From: Acidobacteriota bacterium
Lineage (GTDB): Bacteria > Acidobacteriota > Terriglobia > Terriglobales > Acidobacteriaceae
DNA length: 20,419 nucleotides
Direction: 5' to 3'
NCBI GenBank assembly: GCA_021781255.1
Contig: JAJXXG010001008.1
Coordinates: forward strand, 1-20,419
A model generated the notes under the pieces. It searched no databases and was not told where the DNA came from. It worked only from the letters and a program-made list of their open reading frames with translations. The translations under genes and the position numbers were made by a program. Positions 9,179 through 17,029 of the stretch are shown here, piece by piece. Position 1 is the first letter of the stretch. Each line of letters begins with the position of its first letter.

Positions 9179-9202
9179 AATGGCCAAGGATAGTCGAATT
9201 CG
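9172..9202. promoter_or_regulatory. Palindromes in the lrp-hutH divergent region, possible operator
   Basis: TGGCCAT-A-ATGGCCA (9172-9186) is a perfect 7-bp inverted repeat around one base, and CGAATTCG (9195-9202) is a perfect 8-bp palindrome nearby. Both lie at or just upstream of the regulator's start codons and within about 100 bases of the hutH ATG at 9272. A stretch centred on the second, TAGTCGAATTCGCCA, loosely resembles the Lrp consensus (about 10 of 15 positions by eye). The first palindrome partly reflects the repeated ATGGCC codons at the gene start. Confidence 0.3.
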
Positions 9203-9271
9203 CCACCATAGCCAACTTCAGCCGCGCAATCGGTATGGACCGGAACATCTTGCCGGCCTAACATCGGGCAC

Positions 9272-10807
9272 ATGGAAACTGTGGTACTTGACGGCCAGCG
9301 TCTTTCGCTTGATGCGATTGAAGCTGTTGCGGTGGCTGCCTGCCCTGTGGCGATTGCGCCATCGGCATTGGCGAGAGCGGCTCAAAGCCGGTCCATCATC
9401 GAAGAGATTCTGGCTGCGGGCCAGACGGTCTATGGCGTCAACACCGGGTTTGGCAAGCTCTCAGACGTGCGCATCCCGCCAGAGAAGCTGGCCGAACTGC
9501 AATTCAACCTGGTGCGCAGCCACGCCGGCGGAGTAGGCCAGCCGCTTTCTGAGGCCGAGTCCCGCGCCATGCTGCTGCTGCGCGCGAATGTGCTGGCCAA
9601 GGGATTCAGCGGCGTTCGTCCCGCGCTGCTTGAGTTGCTCTTGGCGCTGCTCAATGCCGGTGTCCATCCCGTGATTCCAGAGAAGGGCTCTGTGGGCGCA
9701 AGCGGCGATCTGGCCCCGCTGGCTCATCTGGCGCTGGTGGTGATTGGCGAGGGCGAAGCATTCTATCGTGGCGCGCGTATGGCCGGAGCCGAAGCCTTGC
9801 ACCGCGCCGGCCTCAAGCCGCTGCCGCTCGCCGCCAAGGAAGGCCTGGCGCTGTTGAACGGCACACAGGCCATGACTGCCGTTGGTGCATTGGCCATGAC
9901 ACGCGCGCGCCGCGTGGTCGAGCTCGCCGACCTGGCCGGGGCCATGTCACTGGAGGCGCTCAAGGGCACGCCCGCCGCCTTTGACTCGCGTATTCACCTG
10001 GCGCGCCCGCACGCCGGGCAAATCGCCTCAGCTGCTCACTTGCTCCGCCTCCTGTCGGACTCGGAGATTCGCGAGTCCCATCGTGACCACGATCCGCGGG
10101 TGCAGGATGCCTATTGCCTGCGCTGCATGCCGCAGGTACACGGTGCGGTGCGCGATGTGCTCGCGCATGTAGCGGGAGTGCTGGAGACCGAGGCCGGATC
10201 GGCGACCGACAATCCACTCATTTTTCCAGCAGATTCATCCGAAGTTAAAAGCCACGAAGCGGTCATTTCCGGCGGCAATTTCCATGGAGCGCCACTGGCG
10301 TATGCGTTCGATTATGCTGCGATTGCGCTTACCGATCTGGCCGGCATCACGGAGCGGCGCATCGACCGGCTGCTCAATCCGGATATCAACGAAGGACTTC
10401 CCGCGTTTCTTTCTCCCGATCCTGGTTTGTCGTCGGGCTTTATGATCGCGCAGATTGTTGCGGCGTCGTTGATCAATGAGTGCCAGGTCCTGTCGCATCC
10501 CTCGTCCACAGGCAGCATACCGACCGATGGCGGCAAGGAGGATCACGTTTCGATGGGCATGACGGGAGCGCTCAAGCTGCGCCAGATTGTGGAACACGCC
10601 GAGCGCATCGTGGGCATTGAATTGATGTGCGCTGCGCAGGCCCTCGAGTTCCGCAAACCGCTCAAGCCAGGCAAGGAACTCGAGCGCGCCCGGAAAGCCG
10701 TGCGCCAGGTGGTGCCGCACCTGAACCGGGATCGCGTGCTGGCCCCGGACATCGAGGCGCTGGCTGCCGCGGTGAGGGCAGGGAATTTCGACGCCTGGCG
10801 CGGGTAA
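9272..10807 (+). CDS. hutH: Histidine ammonia-lyase
   Basis: Deaminates L-histidine to urocanate and ammonia in the cytoplasm, the first step of histidine degradation. At 511 residues it is the normal length. The Ala-Ser-Gly triplet that cyclises into the MIO electrophile is at 143-145 in GASGDLAPLAHL. YGVNTGFG, with the catalytic Tyr54, and NLVRSHAGGVG support histidine rather than tyrosine or phenylalanine as substrate, because His follows Ser where tyrosine lyases have a His-Leu pair. KEDHVSMG near the C-terminal third matches the HAL glutamate motif. The ATG at 9272 lacks a clear Shine-Dalgarno. Urocanase, imidazolonepropionase and the later hut genes are not next to it. The next gene belongs to a different family, so the rest of the pathway must lie elsewhere. 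The divergent Lrp-type gene is the obvious regulator candidate. Confidence 0.95.
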   Translation: METVVLDGQRLSLDAIEAVAVAACPVAIAPSALARAAQSRSIIEEILAAGQTVYGVNTGFGKLSDVRIPPEKLAELQFNLVRSHAGGVGQPLSEAESRAMLLLRANVLAKGFSGVRPALLELLLALLNAGVHPVIPEKGSVGASGDLAPLAHLALVVIGEGEAFYRGARMAGAEALHRAGLKPLPLAAKEGLALLNGTQAMTAVGALAMTRARRVVELADLAGAMSLEALKGTPAAFDSRIHLARPHAGQIASAAHLLRLLSDSEIRESHRDHDPRVQDAYCLRCMPQVHGAVRDVLAHVAGVLETEAGSATDNPLIFPADSSEVKSHEAVISGGNFHGAPLAYAFDYAAIALTDLAGITERRIDRLLNPDINEGLPAFLSPDPGLSSGFMIAQIVAASLINECQVLSHPSSTGSIPTDGGKEDHVSMGMTGALKLRQIVEHAERIVGIELMCAAQALEFRKPLKPGKELERARKAVRQVVPHLNRDRVLAPDIEALAAAVRAGNFDAWRG

Positions 10808-10856
10808 AGCAGGGCCGTTGCGAAGCTTCGGTTCTTGCGCTCCAGCCGGGATGGCC

Positions 10857-10894
10857 GCCTCCTGCATTTACCATGGTTAACGGAAGCAGGAGGC
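10857..10894 (+). promoter_or_regulatory. Hairpin that sequesters the ribosome-binding site of the downstream FAH-fold gene
   Basis: GCCTCCTGC (10857-10865) and GCAGGAGGC (10886-10894) are perfectly complementary over nine bases with a 20-base loop. The right arm contains the complete Shine-Dalgarno AGGAGG (10888-10893) of the GTG start at 10904. In the folded state ribosome binding would be blocked. The loop contains the near-palindrome ACCATGGT. No known riboswitch class is recognised. Confidence 0.45.
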
Positions 10895-10903
10895 CAGACG
10901 GAC

Positions 10904-11740
10904 GTGAAGCTCTACCGCACTACTGCCGGCAGTTTTGTTGAAGAAGAAGGCCAATACTATTGCATCGACGGGCTCTCGTGGGATGCGCTTCTTGCTCTGG
11001 AGAACATTGTGGAGTTCCTGACTGCGGTCATCGCGAACGATAAGCCATCGCAGGATTTTCATGCGGGTGAGCTGCTGGCGCCGATAGGGCAGCAGGAGGT
11101 GTGGGCCGCGGGCGTGACCTATTACCGCAGTCGAGGCGCACGCATGGAGGAGTCAAAGGCCGCGGGTGGAGGAGACTTCTACGATCGTGTCTACTCGGCT
11201 GAGCGGCCGGAGCTGTTTTTCAAGTCCACCGCCAGCCGAACCGTCGGCGCGGGCGGCAAAGTGCGCATTCGCGCCGATGCGCACTGGTCCGTGCCGGAGC
11301 CGGAACTTACGCTGCTGGTGAGCCCCGGCGGCAGCATCACGGGATACACCATCGGCAACGACATGAGCTCCCGCGACATCGAAGGCGAGAACCCGCTTTA
11401 CCTTCCGCAGGCTAAGGTCTACAACGGCAGTTGCGCGCTGGGCCCTGGAATCCTGGTGAGCCAGGGACCGCTGCCCCACTCAACAGAAATTGCGATCGAG
11501 ATTCTGCGGCGCGGGCGGATCGAGTTTTCAGGATCGGTCGCCCTGACGGAATTGAAGCGCGATCCGAAGACGCTGGTCGAATATCTCTTGCGTGAAAATT
11601 CATTCCCCTGCGGATGCTTCCTGATGACGGGCACGGGCATCGTTCCGCCCAGTTCATTTACGCTGGCCAGCGGTGATCACATTCGCATCACCATCGAACC
11701 GATCGGCACACTGGAGAATGAAGTCGTCCAGGGCGTTTGA
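10904..11740 (+). CDS. Fumarylacetoacetate hydrolase-fold protein, probable 2-keto-3-deoxypentonate dehydratase (KdaD-like)
   Basis: Protein of 278 residues if translated from the GTG at 10904, which has a perfect AGGAGG ten bases upstream; no in-frame ATG fits. The FAH-fold metal ligands are visible as Glu132 and Glu134 in PEPEL and Asp153 in GNDMSSRD. The segment DIEGENPLYLPQAKVY followed by SCALGP (158-181) is characteristic of the subgroup with the Sulfolobus 2-keto-3-deoxy-D-arabinonate dehydratase, which makes 2,5-dioxopentanoate in non-phosphorylative pentose oxidation. That function is inferred from family resemblance. Alternatives are other FAH-type hydrolases, isomerases or decarboxylases. 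It lies 96 bases after hutH on the same strand, but no pathway links the two, so they may be independent units. Translation may be controlled by the hairpin over its ribosome-binding site. Confidence 0.82.
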   Translation: MKLYRTTAGSFVEEEGQYYCIDGLSWDALLALENIVEFLTAVIANDKPSQDFHAGELLAPIGQQEVWAAGVTYYRSRGARMEESKAAGGGDFYDRVYSAERPELFFKSTASRTVGAGGKVRIRADAHWSVPEPELTLLVSPGGSITGYTIGNDMSSRDIEGENPLYLPQAKVYNGSCALGPGILVSQGPLPHSTEIAIEILRRGRIEFSGSVALTELKRDPKTLVEYLLRENSFPCGCFLMTGTGIVPPSSFTLASGDHIRITIEPIGTLENEVVQGV

Positions 11741-11744
11741 CCAC

Positions 11745-11761
11745 GGCGGTAACGGACCGCC
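11745..11761. terminator. Short GC hairpin between convergent genes, possible weak bidirectional terminator
   Basis: GGCGGT (11745-11750), loop AACGG, and ACCGCC (11756-11761) form a perfect 6-bp stem in the 24-base gap between the stops of the FAH-fold gene and the SUMF1-fusion gene. There is no T-tract on either side, so intrinsic termination would be inefficient. Its placement is the main argument. Confidence 0.3.
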
Positions 11762-11764
11762 CGC

Positions 11765-13927
11765 CTACTGCGCATCGCGCACGCAACGGAATCCAACGCC
11801 GCCGGAGCGGTCATACGAGGGAGCCATCAGCAGAACTTTGCTGTGCTCGTCGTTGCGATAGGCCTGCGGAAAGTACCAGATGGAGCCTTGCGGCTGATAG
11901 TACTCGCCGCCGCGTACAATGGCCGCGCGGGTGTGCTCGTCAGCGAACTCGTCCGTCCACTGCCACACGTTGCCCACCATGTCCATCGCGCCGTAGGGGC
12001 TTGCACCATCCGGGTGCGCATCCACCGGGTCGGGTCCGCGCATGGAGCGGCTCTTGTCCGGCGCGGGTACGTAGCCCGCATTCCACAGGTTTCCCCACGG
12101 ATACATGCGGCCGTCTGTGCCCTGCGCCGCCAGTTGCCATTCCCACTCGTGGGGCAGGCGCTTGCCCGCCCATCTGGCATAGGCTTGCGCATCCTCCAGC
12201 GAGACCCATGTGACGGGCCGGTTGCCCCAGCCATCTGGATACGTTCCGTTCTTCCAGTCATGCAGGAAGTTGCCTGCGTCGCTCGGTGCGTAGTGCGTGG
12301 CGTCAAGGAACTGCTTGAACTCGGCATTGGTCACCGGATATTTATCGATGAAGAACGGCTTGATCTGCATCGAGTGTTCATGGAATCGGCGCGGCGAATC
12401 CTCCCATGGGTATTGCACATCAACACCTGGGTCGGCACCGCCTTCGATTTCAGTGCCGCGCACTTTGAAGGTGAAAACGCCACCGGGAATGCGCACCATG
12501 TCAGTCGGCGCCTCGGCGGCGGTCTGGGTCGGGGCAACCTCGACGATATGCTGCGGCAGCACGGTCCAGTCGTGGGAAAAGTGCGCGAGCGGCTGCGCCG
12601 TCATGGCTGCCATGCGTTGCATCAGGGCCTTGATCGGAGGGTCCGGCTCACTGGGCGTGGCGAGAATTGCGCCGAAGCCGTGGGCCTCGATGGGGAAGCT
12701 CAACACGGGTTCCGCTCCACCAGTCTCGGGCTTCAGTTCTACGCCATGATAGAGGTCAAAGTAGCGCATGCCCGGCGTGAGCGGCACATCCATCTGCCGC
12801 CCAGCGATGTCGTAGGCTGTGCGGTTCACCATGGTCCACACGGTCTGCTGGCCAATCGGCCAGCGGCTGGCATAGACGCCGTAGTTGTGCATGGGATACA
12901 TCGGTTCCCAGTCCGGGCTCACAAGGAACGGCGCGATTCCGCGCTCGATAGCCGCAACGCGCCGCGTAGCCTCCGCATCGCGCGGGCTGATGCCGTTCCA
13001 GATGCCCCACACGTTCTCCCAGCTTTCCCAGCCTACGCCGTTGTAAAAGGCATATTGCAGGTCGTCGGTCTTGTCCCTGGCCCAGCGGTCGCTGATGTTG
13101 ACCATGTGGCGGGTTTCGAGCCACTTGAAGCGGTCTACCATGGGGATGAAGGGAAACTCGTACTGTCCCCAGGTCATCACGTTCCAGCTCAGGGCTTCGT
13201 CGCTCGGGCTGGTCTCGGGCTCAAAGGCCAGCGGGTGGCCAATCTTCTCCGCGGCCAGTGAGAACCCGAGCGGTACGCCGTCCTGCGTGTCGCCGTTCAC
13301 GCCATCGGCGTCGATCTCCTTCATCAGCGCGGCGATGGCCTGCGGCCAGCCCTCCGGTGGCTTGTGAGTGCCTTCATCCCACATCATCATAGGAAACAGC
13401 ACGCGCACGCCGCGGCGGTGAAAATCAGCGACCATTCGGCGCACGCCGTCGACGCCGCCGGGCATGGAGCGCACCATTTCAAGCTGGTTGCGGTCGTCGA
13501 TGCCCATGTTGGGATAGGTCGCCCACACCAGCACCGCGTCAATGCCGCCGTATCGCTCCTCCAGGTCGTCCAGATAGCGGTCCACAGTGTAGCGGCCGGC
13601 CACGGGGTCGTAGAAATAGCGATCATGCACCATCATCTGCGGTTGGATAAAGCTGGACTGCGTCCAGCGCAGGGCCGGCAGTTCATAGCGTGCGGGATCG
13701 TAGGCGATGCGGATGCGCCGCTCGGCGCGCCAGTGCTCGAGATCGGCAATCCACAGGTGGTGAATGTGCGGAGCGCACGGGTAGAGCGGCGTTTCCCAGG
13801 CGTGGTGCAGGTTCAGGCATGGCGGCGCAGGAATCAGCTGGCCTTCCGGGTGATACTGTGTGTCCTGCGCAGCTGTAGTCAGGGCAAGCGAGCCTGCCAG
13901 GATTCCAAGACAGGTTGTGCGAAGCAT
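11765..13927 (-). CDS. Secreted two-domain protein: TIM-barrel glycosidase-like domain fused to a SUMF1/FGE-like domain without active-site cysteines
   Basis: Protein of 720 residues. An N-terminal signal peptide ends near TAA-Q (20/21). Residues about 40-425 look like a glycoside-hydrolase barrel with a terminal beta domain. Candidate catalytic acids are in MMMWDEG (Asp184, Glu185) and DADGVNGD (Asp206, Asp208, Asp213), and the end carries GMRYFDLYHGVEL. Residues about 475-717 are a formylglycine-generating-enzyme-like domain: MVRIPGG, FFIDKYPVTNAEFKQF, PVTWVSLEDAQAYARWAGKRLPHEWEW in part, MDMVGNVWQWTDE, RGGEYY and GVGFRC. True FGE has two Cys in the RGGSW...C...YCYR segment that bind copper; here that stretch (672-691) has none. 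The domain is therefore probably not a sulfatase activator and may bind carbohydrate or stabilise the protein. It is the last gene of a unit with a ribokinase and a sugar transporter. The substrate is unknown. Confidence 0.8.
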   Translation of the reverse strand: MLRTTCLGILAGSLALTTAAQDTQYHPEGQLIPAPPCLNLHHAWETPLYPCAPHIHHLWIADLEHWRAERRIRIAYDPARYELPALRWTQSSFIQPQMMVHDRYFYDPVAGRYTVDRYLDDLEERYGGIDAVLVWATYPNMGIDDRNQLEMVRSMPGGVDGVRRMVADFHRRGVRVLFPMMMWDEGTHKPPEGWPQAIAALMKEIDADGVNGDTQDGVPLGFSLAAEKIGHPLAFEPETSPSDEALSWNVMTWGQYEFPFIPMVDRFKWLETRHMVNISDRWARDKTDDLQYAFYNGVGWESWENVWGIWNGISPRDAEATRRVAAIERGIAPFLVSPDWEPMYPMHNYGVYASRWPIGQQTVWTMVNRTAYDIAGRQMDVPLTPGMRYFDLYHGVELKPETGGAEPVLSFPIEAHGFGAILATPSEPDPPIKALMQRMAAMTAQPLAHFSHDWTVLPQHIVEVAPTQTAAEAPTDMVRIPGGVFTFKVRGTEIEGGADPGVDVQYPWEDSPRRFHEHSMQIKPFFIDKYPVTNAEFKQFLDATHYAPSDAGNFLHDWKNGTYPDGWGNRPVTWVSLEDAQAYARWAGKRLPHEWEWQLAAQGTDGRMYPWGNLWNAGYVPAPDKSRSMRGPDPVDAHPDGASPYGAMDMVGNVWQWTDEFADEHTRAAIVRGGEYYQPQGSIWYFPQAYRNDEHSKVLLMAPSYDRSGGVGFRCVRDAQ

Positions 13928-13998
13928 CAGGCTGGTCTTCTCCTCTTTTCCTGGTTGGTTTCGGGACGGGTCCAGGACGGCAGGAACTCGCGAACTGA

Positions 13999-14922
13999 TC
14001 AGGCATTCTCAGCCAGCAGCGCATCCACCTCGGCCCGTGTAGGCATTGAGGCTTGCGCGCCTCGCCGGGTGACAGACACGGCTGCTGCCGCGGAGGCAAA
14101 TCGCGCCGCCGCCCACCGGTCGTGTCCCTCCATCAGAGCGACGCCGAATGCGGCGTTGAAGCAGTCTCCCGCGCCCACCGTATCAATGGCTTCCACGGGG
14201 AACGGCCGTACCCAGGCTGCCTTGCCGCCCGGCGCCGCAACGTAGACTCCTTCAGAGCCACGCTTCAGCGCAACTCCCTTCAGTCCTCTATCCAGCAACT
14301 CCCGCGCAGCAGTCTCAGGCTCCAGTTTTCTCTCAAGGAAGAAGTCCGTCTCAACCTCGTTGGGAGTGAACCATGCAGCCTGACGCCATATCTTTTCAGA
14401 AAGAGGAGACGCCGGACCGGGGTCGAGCATCACGGGGACACTTGCTTTTGCACAAAGGGCAAATGTGTGGGAGAGCGTCGCCATTGGCAATTCCAACTGA
14501 CACAGCACCATGCCTGCGGAGCGGATCAGGGCCTCATGCTTGTCGACATAGTCCGGGGTGACCTTGTGGTTTGCGCCGGAGACCACGACGATGATGTTGT
14601 GTCCGCCCGGGGCTACCACGATGGATGCAACGCCGGAAGGCCCAGGGACACGCGCCACCGCCTCAGTGTGCACACCCGCGGTTTTCAGGTTGTCGAGCAG
14701 GGCCTGGCCAAAGACATCCTCGCCGACCATGCCGACCATGTGTACCGGATAACCGAGCCGCGCGACGCCTACCGCCTGATTTGCGCCCTTGCCGCCGGGA
14801 GTGGTTGTGAAGTCAATGCCGATCAGGGTCTGGCCGGGCACCGGAATCTGCGGCGCCCGCGTGACCAGGTCCATATTGATGCTGCCAACAACAACGATTG
14901 GTTTACGGTGCGCGCTTTCCAT
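13999..14922 (-). CDS. rbsK: Ribokinase (PfkB family)
   Basis: ATP-dependent sugar kinase of 307 residues, most like ribokinase (D-ribose to ribose-5-phosphate). It shows VVGSINMDLVTRAP at the N-terminus, PGGKGANQAVG (substrate and dimer region), and DTVGAGDCFNAAFGVAL with the catalytic Asp near the C-terminal end. I chose the ATG at 14922 rather than the further open frame to 14991. GAGG lies at proper distance before 14922 in the 16-base gap after the transporter stop, and the N-terminus then starts just before the first beta strand as in other ribokinases. The longer reading would overlap the transporter gene. It is cotranscribed with the GRP-type transporter upstream and the secreted fusion protein 71 bases downstream. 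Other pentoses or nucleosides remain possible substrates. Confidence 0.88.
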   Translation of the reverse strand: MESAHRKPIVVVGSINMDLVTRAPQIPVPGQTLIGIDFTTTPGGKGANQAVGVARLGYPVHMVGMVGEDVFGQALLDNLKTAGVHTEAVARVPGPSGVASIVVAPGGHNIIVVVSGANHKVTPDYVDKHEALIRSAGMVLCQLELPMATLSHTFALCAKASVPVMLDPGPASPLSEKIWRQAAWFTPNEVETDFFLERKLEPETAARELLDRGLKGVALKRGSEGVYVAAPGGKAAWVRPFPVEAIDTVGAGDCFNAAFGVALMEGHDRWAAARFASAAAAVSVTRRGAQASMPTRAEVDALLAENA

Positions 14923-14938
14923 GGTCGTAACCTCGATG

Positions 14939-15943
14939 TCAGTAAAGCGGGGCAAGCGCCACTGCGCCAAGCCCCAGGGCAAAAAAGACAAACATCAGAA
15001 ACAGGAGGAGCCGGGCTTGCTTTGACGCCCCGGCAAATTCATGCCAAACAAAGACTCCCCAGCAGGCCGAGACCATGGTGGCTCCCTGGCCGATGGAGTA
15101 GGAAACCGCGGGCCCTACCAGGTGCGCACCCGACGCCACAAAGTTGGAAACTGCGCCGGTGCACCAGACGGTGCCGCCCAGCGAGCCCGCCACATGCCAG
15201 CGCAGTGGAGCATGCCAGTAATCTGCGCCGTCGACGGGCGGCTTGCCATCCAGCGGCCGGGCCATCAGCAGCAGGTTGGCAGGCACCGTTGAGACCAGAA
15301 CCCCGACCGCGAAGAACAGGGCTATGGCATAGGGTCCTGAGGCGGGCCTGGCGCTTATGGCGTGCGCCACCAGCGGGTAAAAACTGCCCATCAGCACGCC
15401 TGCGACGAGGCTGAGCACGATGCCTCGCGTCGTGGCGGCGCGGGCTGAGCCCTCGCGCTTGCGATATGCGGCGGCATCGGTCACGATGGCCACCACAACG
15501 AGCGCCACCCCCCCAAACAGCAGCAGAGGATTGCCCGCAGGGCTGACGAGATAACTGGAGACTGCGCCAATGACCAGCGCCAGCCCGATGCCCACCGGGA
15601 AGGCAACGGCGAGGCCGGCCACGTCGATCGCGGCCACCAGCAGCAAATTGGCGACATTGAATATGACACCACCGCAGACAGCCCAGAGGATGGTTGCCGG
15701 CGGCGCATGCAAAACGGCGGCAGCAAAGGTGGGCTCTGCATGACCCATCGTGCCGGTGGTCAGTCCCCAGAACAGCGCGCCCGCAAATAGGCCGAAAGCG
15801 TAGTCCCAATAGAAGTGCTGAAAGCGATAGCGAGGGCAGAGCTTGAGCGTGTTGGCCCACGAACCCCAGCAGACCATGCTGAGAAGCATAAGAAACAGCG
15901 CGGCCTGGTACGTCTCAGGAAGAAACATCCCGGTTGCCCTCAT
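14939..15943 (-). CDS. GRP/DMT-superfamily sugar transporter (RbsU/GlcU/RhaT-like)
   Basis: Inner-membrane protein of 334 residues with about ten hydrophobic helices and almost no soluble domain. MVCWGSWANTLKL followed by RFQHFYWDYAFG (about 23-51) is a signature of the glucose/ribose-porter branch of the drug/metabolite transporter superfamily. NVANLLLVAAIDVAGLAVAFPVGIG in the middle repeats the fold. The ATG at 15943 is preceded by AAGGA at 8-base spacing; a second ATG five codons later is possible. It is the first gene of a three-gene minus-strand unit with the ribokinase, which suggests proton-coupled uptake of ribose or a related free sugar. An 8-base C run in the gene does not disturb the frame. 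Confidence 0.83.
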   Translation of the reverse strand: MRATGMFLPETYQAALFLMLLSMVCWGSWANTLKLCPRYRFQHFYWDYAFGLFAGALFWGLTTGTMGHAEPTFAAAVLHAPPATILWAVCGGVIFNVANLLLVAAIDVAGLAVAFPVGIGLALVIGAVSSYLVSPAGNPLLLFGGVALVVVAIVTDAAAYRKREGSARAATTRGIVLSLVAGVLMGSFYPLVAHAISARPASGPYAIALFFAVGVLVSTVPANLLLMARPLDGKPPVDGADYWHAPLRWHVAGSLGGTVWCTGAVSNFVASGAHLVGPAVSYSIGQGATMVSACWGVFVWHEFAGASKQARLLLFLMFVFFALGLGAVALAPLY

Positions 15944-15972
15944 CTGCGCGTTCCTTGCGCTGCAACTGCGGT

Positions 15973-16011
15973 ACGATAGCTTCTCAACCCCATTGGACGC
16001 AAATGAGAAGC
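15973..16011 (-). promoter_or_regulatory. Candidate promoter and 8-bp inverted repeat before the transporter-ribokinase unit
   Basis: GCTTCTCA (15979-15986) and TGAGAAGC (16004-16011) are perfect inverted arms separated by 17 bases. On the minus strand a weak -35 (TTGCGT, 16002-15997) and -10 (TATCGT, 15978-15973) with 18-base spacing overlap the repeat. A repressor dimer bound there would block transcription of the transporter gene that starts at 15943. No regulator gene is adjacent, and no T-tract supports a terminator. Confidence 0.33.
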
Positions 16012-16057
16012 ATATAGCCCCTGGCGGCCCCCCCGGCCCGCTGCAAGAGCTGAAGCG

Positions 16058-17029
16058 CTACTGCTTTGTGGCCTTCACGGCCTCGGTCAATGCGGGCACC
16101 ACATCGAACAAGTCACCGACGATGCCATAGTCGGCGACCTCGAAGATGGGCGCGTCGGGATCCTTGTTAATGGCCACGACGCACTGCGAGCCTTTCATGC
16201 CGACAAGGTGCTGGATGGCGCCGGAGATTCCGACTGCCACATAGAGTTTTGGGGAGACGGTCTGTCCGGAACTGCCGACCTGGCGCTCCATGGGCAGCCA
16301 GCCGTTGTCGCAGATGGGCCGGGAGGCGGCGATTTCCGCGCCAAGCGCCGTGGCAAGTTCCTGGACGAGCGGGAGGTTTTCCGCGTCCTTGATGCCCCGG
16401 CCGACGCTGACGATGAGCGACGCTGAGCCGAGGTCAACGGTTTGTGCTGAGTCTCGGAACGGCTCACCTGGTTTGGTGCGGATCTGGGCGGCGTCTATGA
16501 CCGGCGTGAAGATTGAGACTTCGGATGTACCAGTCCCGGCTGCCTCCGCGCGGAACGCTCCCGATTGCACTGAGATGAAGCAGGATCCACCGCCGGTGTG
16601 GCGATAGGCTCCGCTCAGCCGCCCTTGCAGCAATTGGCGGGTGAAGACGGGCCCTTCGCCGATGCCGGTCACGTCGCCGATGAGCACCTGGCCGAGCCGC
16701 GCAGCCAACGCGGGGGCGTAGTCGCGCACCTGGTAGGTGTGCGGAAACACAACATAGTCCGGGGCCTCGGCCTTGAAAAGCTGCTCCAACGCGAGGGTGA
16801 AGCCGTCGGCGGTATAGGCGGCCAGCAGCGGATGCTCCGCACGCACCACCTTGCCGCCTGCCCTTGCGGCAGCTTCAGCGGCCAGTGGCTCGGTTTGCGA
16901 ACCGACGAGGACGGCGCAGGCGGCCAGATTCAACTGTGCGGCCAGCCGTTGCCCCGCCGCCAGCGCTTCCCAACTGATGCGGCCGATGCGGCCTTCACGA
17001 TGCTCCAATACAACCCAGACGCCGCTCAT
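16058..17029 (-). CDS. etfA: Electron transfer flavoprotein alpha subunit
   Basis: FAD-binding subunit of 323 residues, normal length. The C-terminal FAD domain shows [40 protein letters not shown] in outline (GxSGAIQH), [10 protein letters not shown] and [17 protein letters not shown]. These are the standard flavin and dimer contacts of ETF alpha. With EtfB it forms the soluble cytoplasmic heterodimer that takes electrons from acyl-CoA and similar dehydrogenases. The start codon overlaps the etfB stop (ATGA, 17026-17029), so translation is coupled. It is the last gene of the three-gene unit with the membrane Fe-S protein. Confidence 0.95.
   Translation of the reverse strand: MSGVWVVLEHREGRIGRISWEALAAGQRLAAQLNLAACAVLVGSQTEPLAAEAAARAGGKVVRAEHPLLAAYTADGFTLALEQLFKAEAPDYVVFPHTYQVRDYAPALAARLGQVLIGDVTGIGEGPVFTRQLLQGRLSGAYRHTGGGSCFISVQSGAFRAEAAGTGTSEVSIFTPVIDAAQIRTKPGEPFRDSAQTVDLGSASLIVSVGRGIKDAENLPLVQELATALGAEIAASRPICDNGWLPMERQVGSSGQTVSPKLYVAVGISGAIQHLVGMKGSQCVVAINKDPDAPIFEVADYGIVGDLFDVVPALTEAVKATKQ

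Noticed and set aside
11843..13261. Plus-strand open frame of 472 codons opposite the SUMF1-fusion gene.
   Set aside because: It is antisense to a gene with clear FGE-fold motifs. Its translation is low-complexity and resembles no family.
11765..13927. Sulfatase-activating formylglycine-generating enzyme as the function of the fusion protein.
   Set aside because: The cysteine pair needed for copper binding is absent, and no sulfatase gene is present in the window.
14053..15414. Plus-strand open frame of 453 codons spanning the ribokinase and transporter.
   Set aside because: It crosses two real minus-strand genes, including their junction, which a true gene would not be expected to do.
16019..16036. 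C-rich run (GGCCCCCCCGGCC) between etfA and the transporter as a terminator.
   Set aside because: Only four base pairs can form around the run and no T-tract follows.
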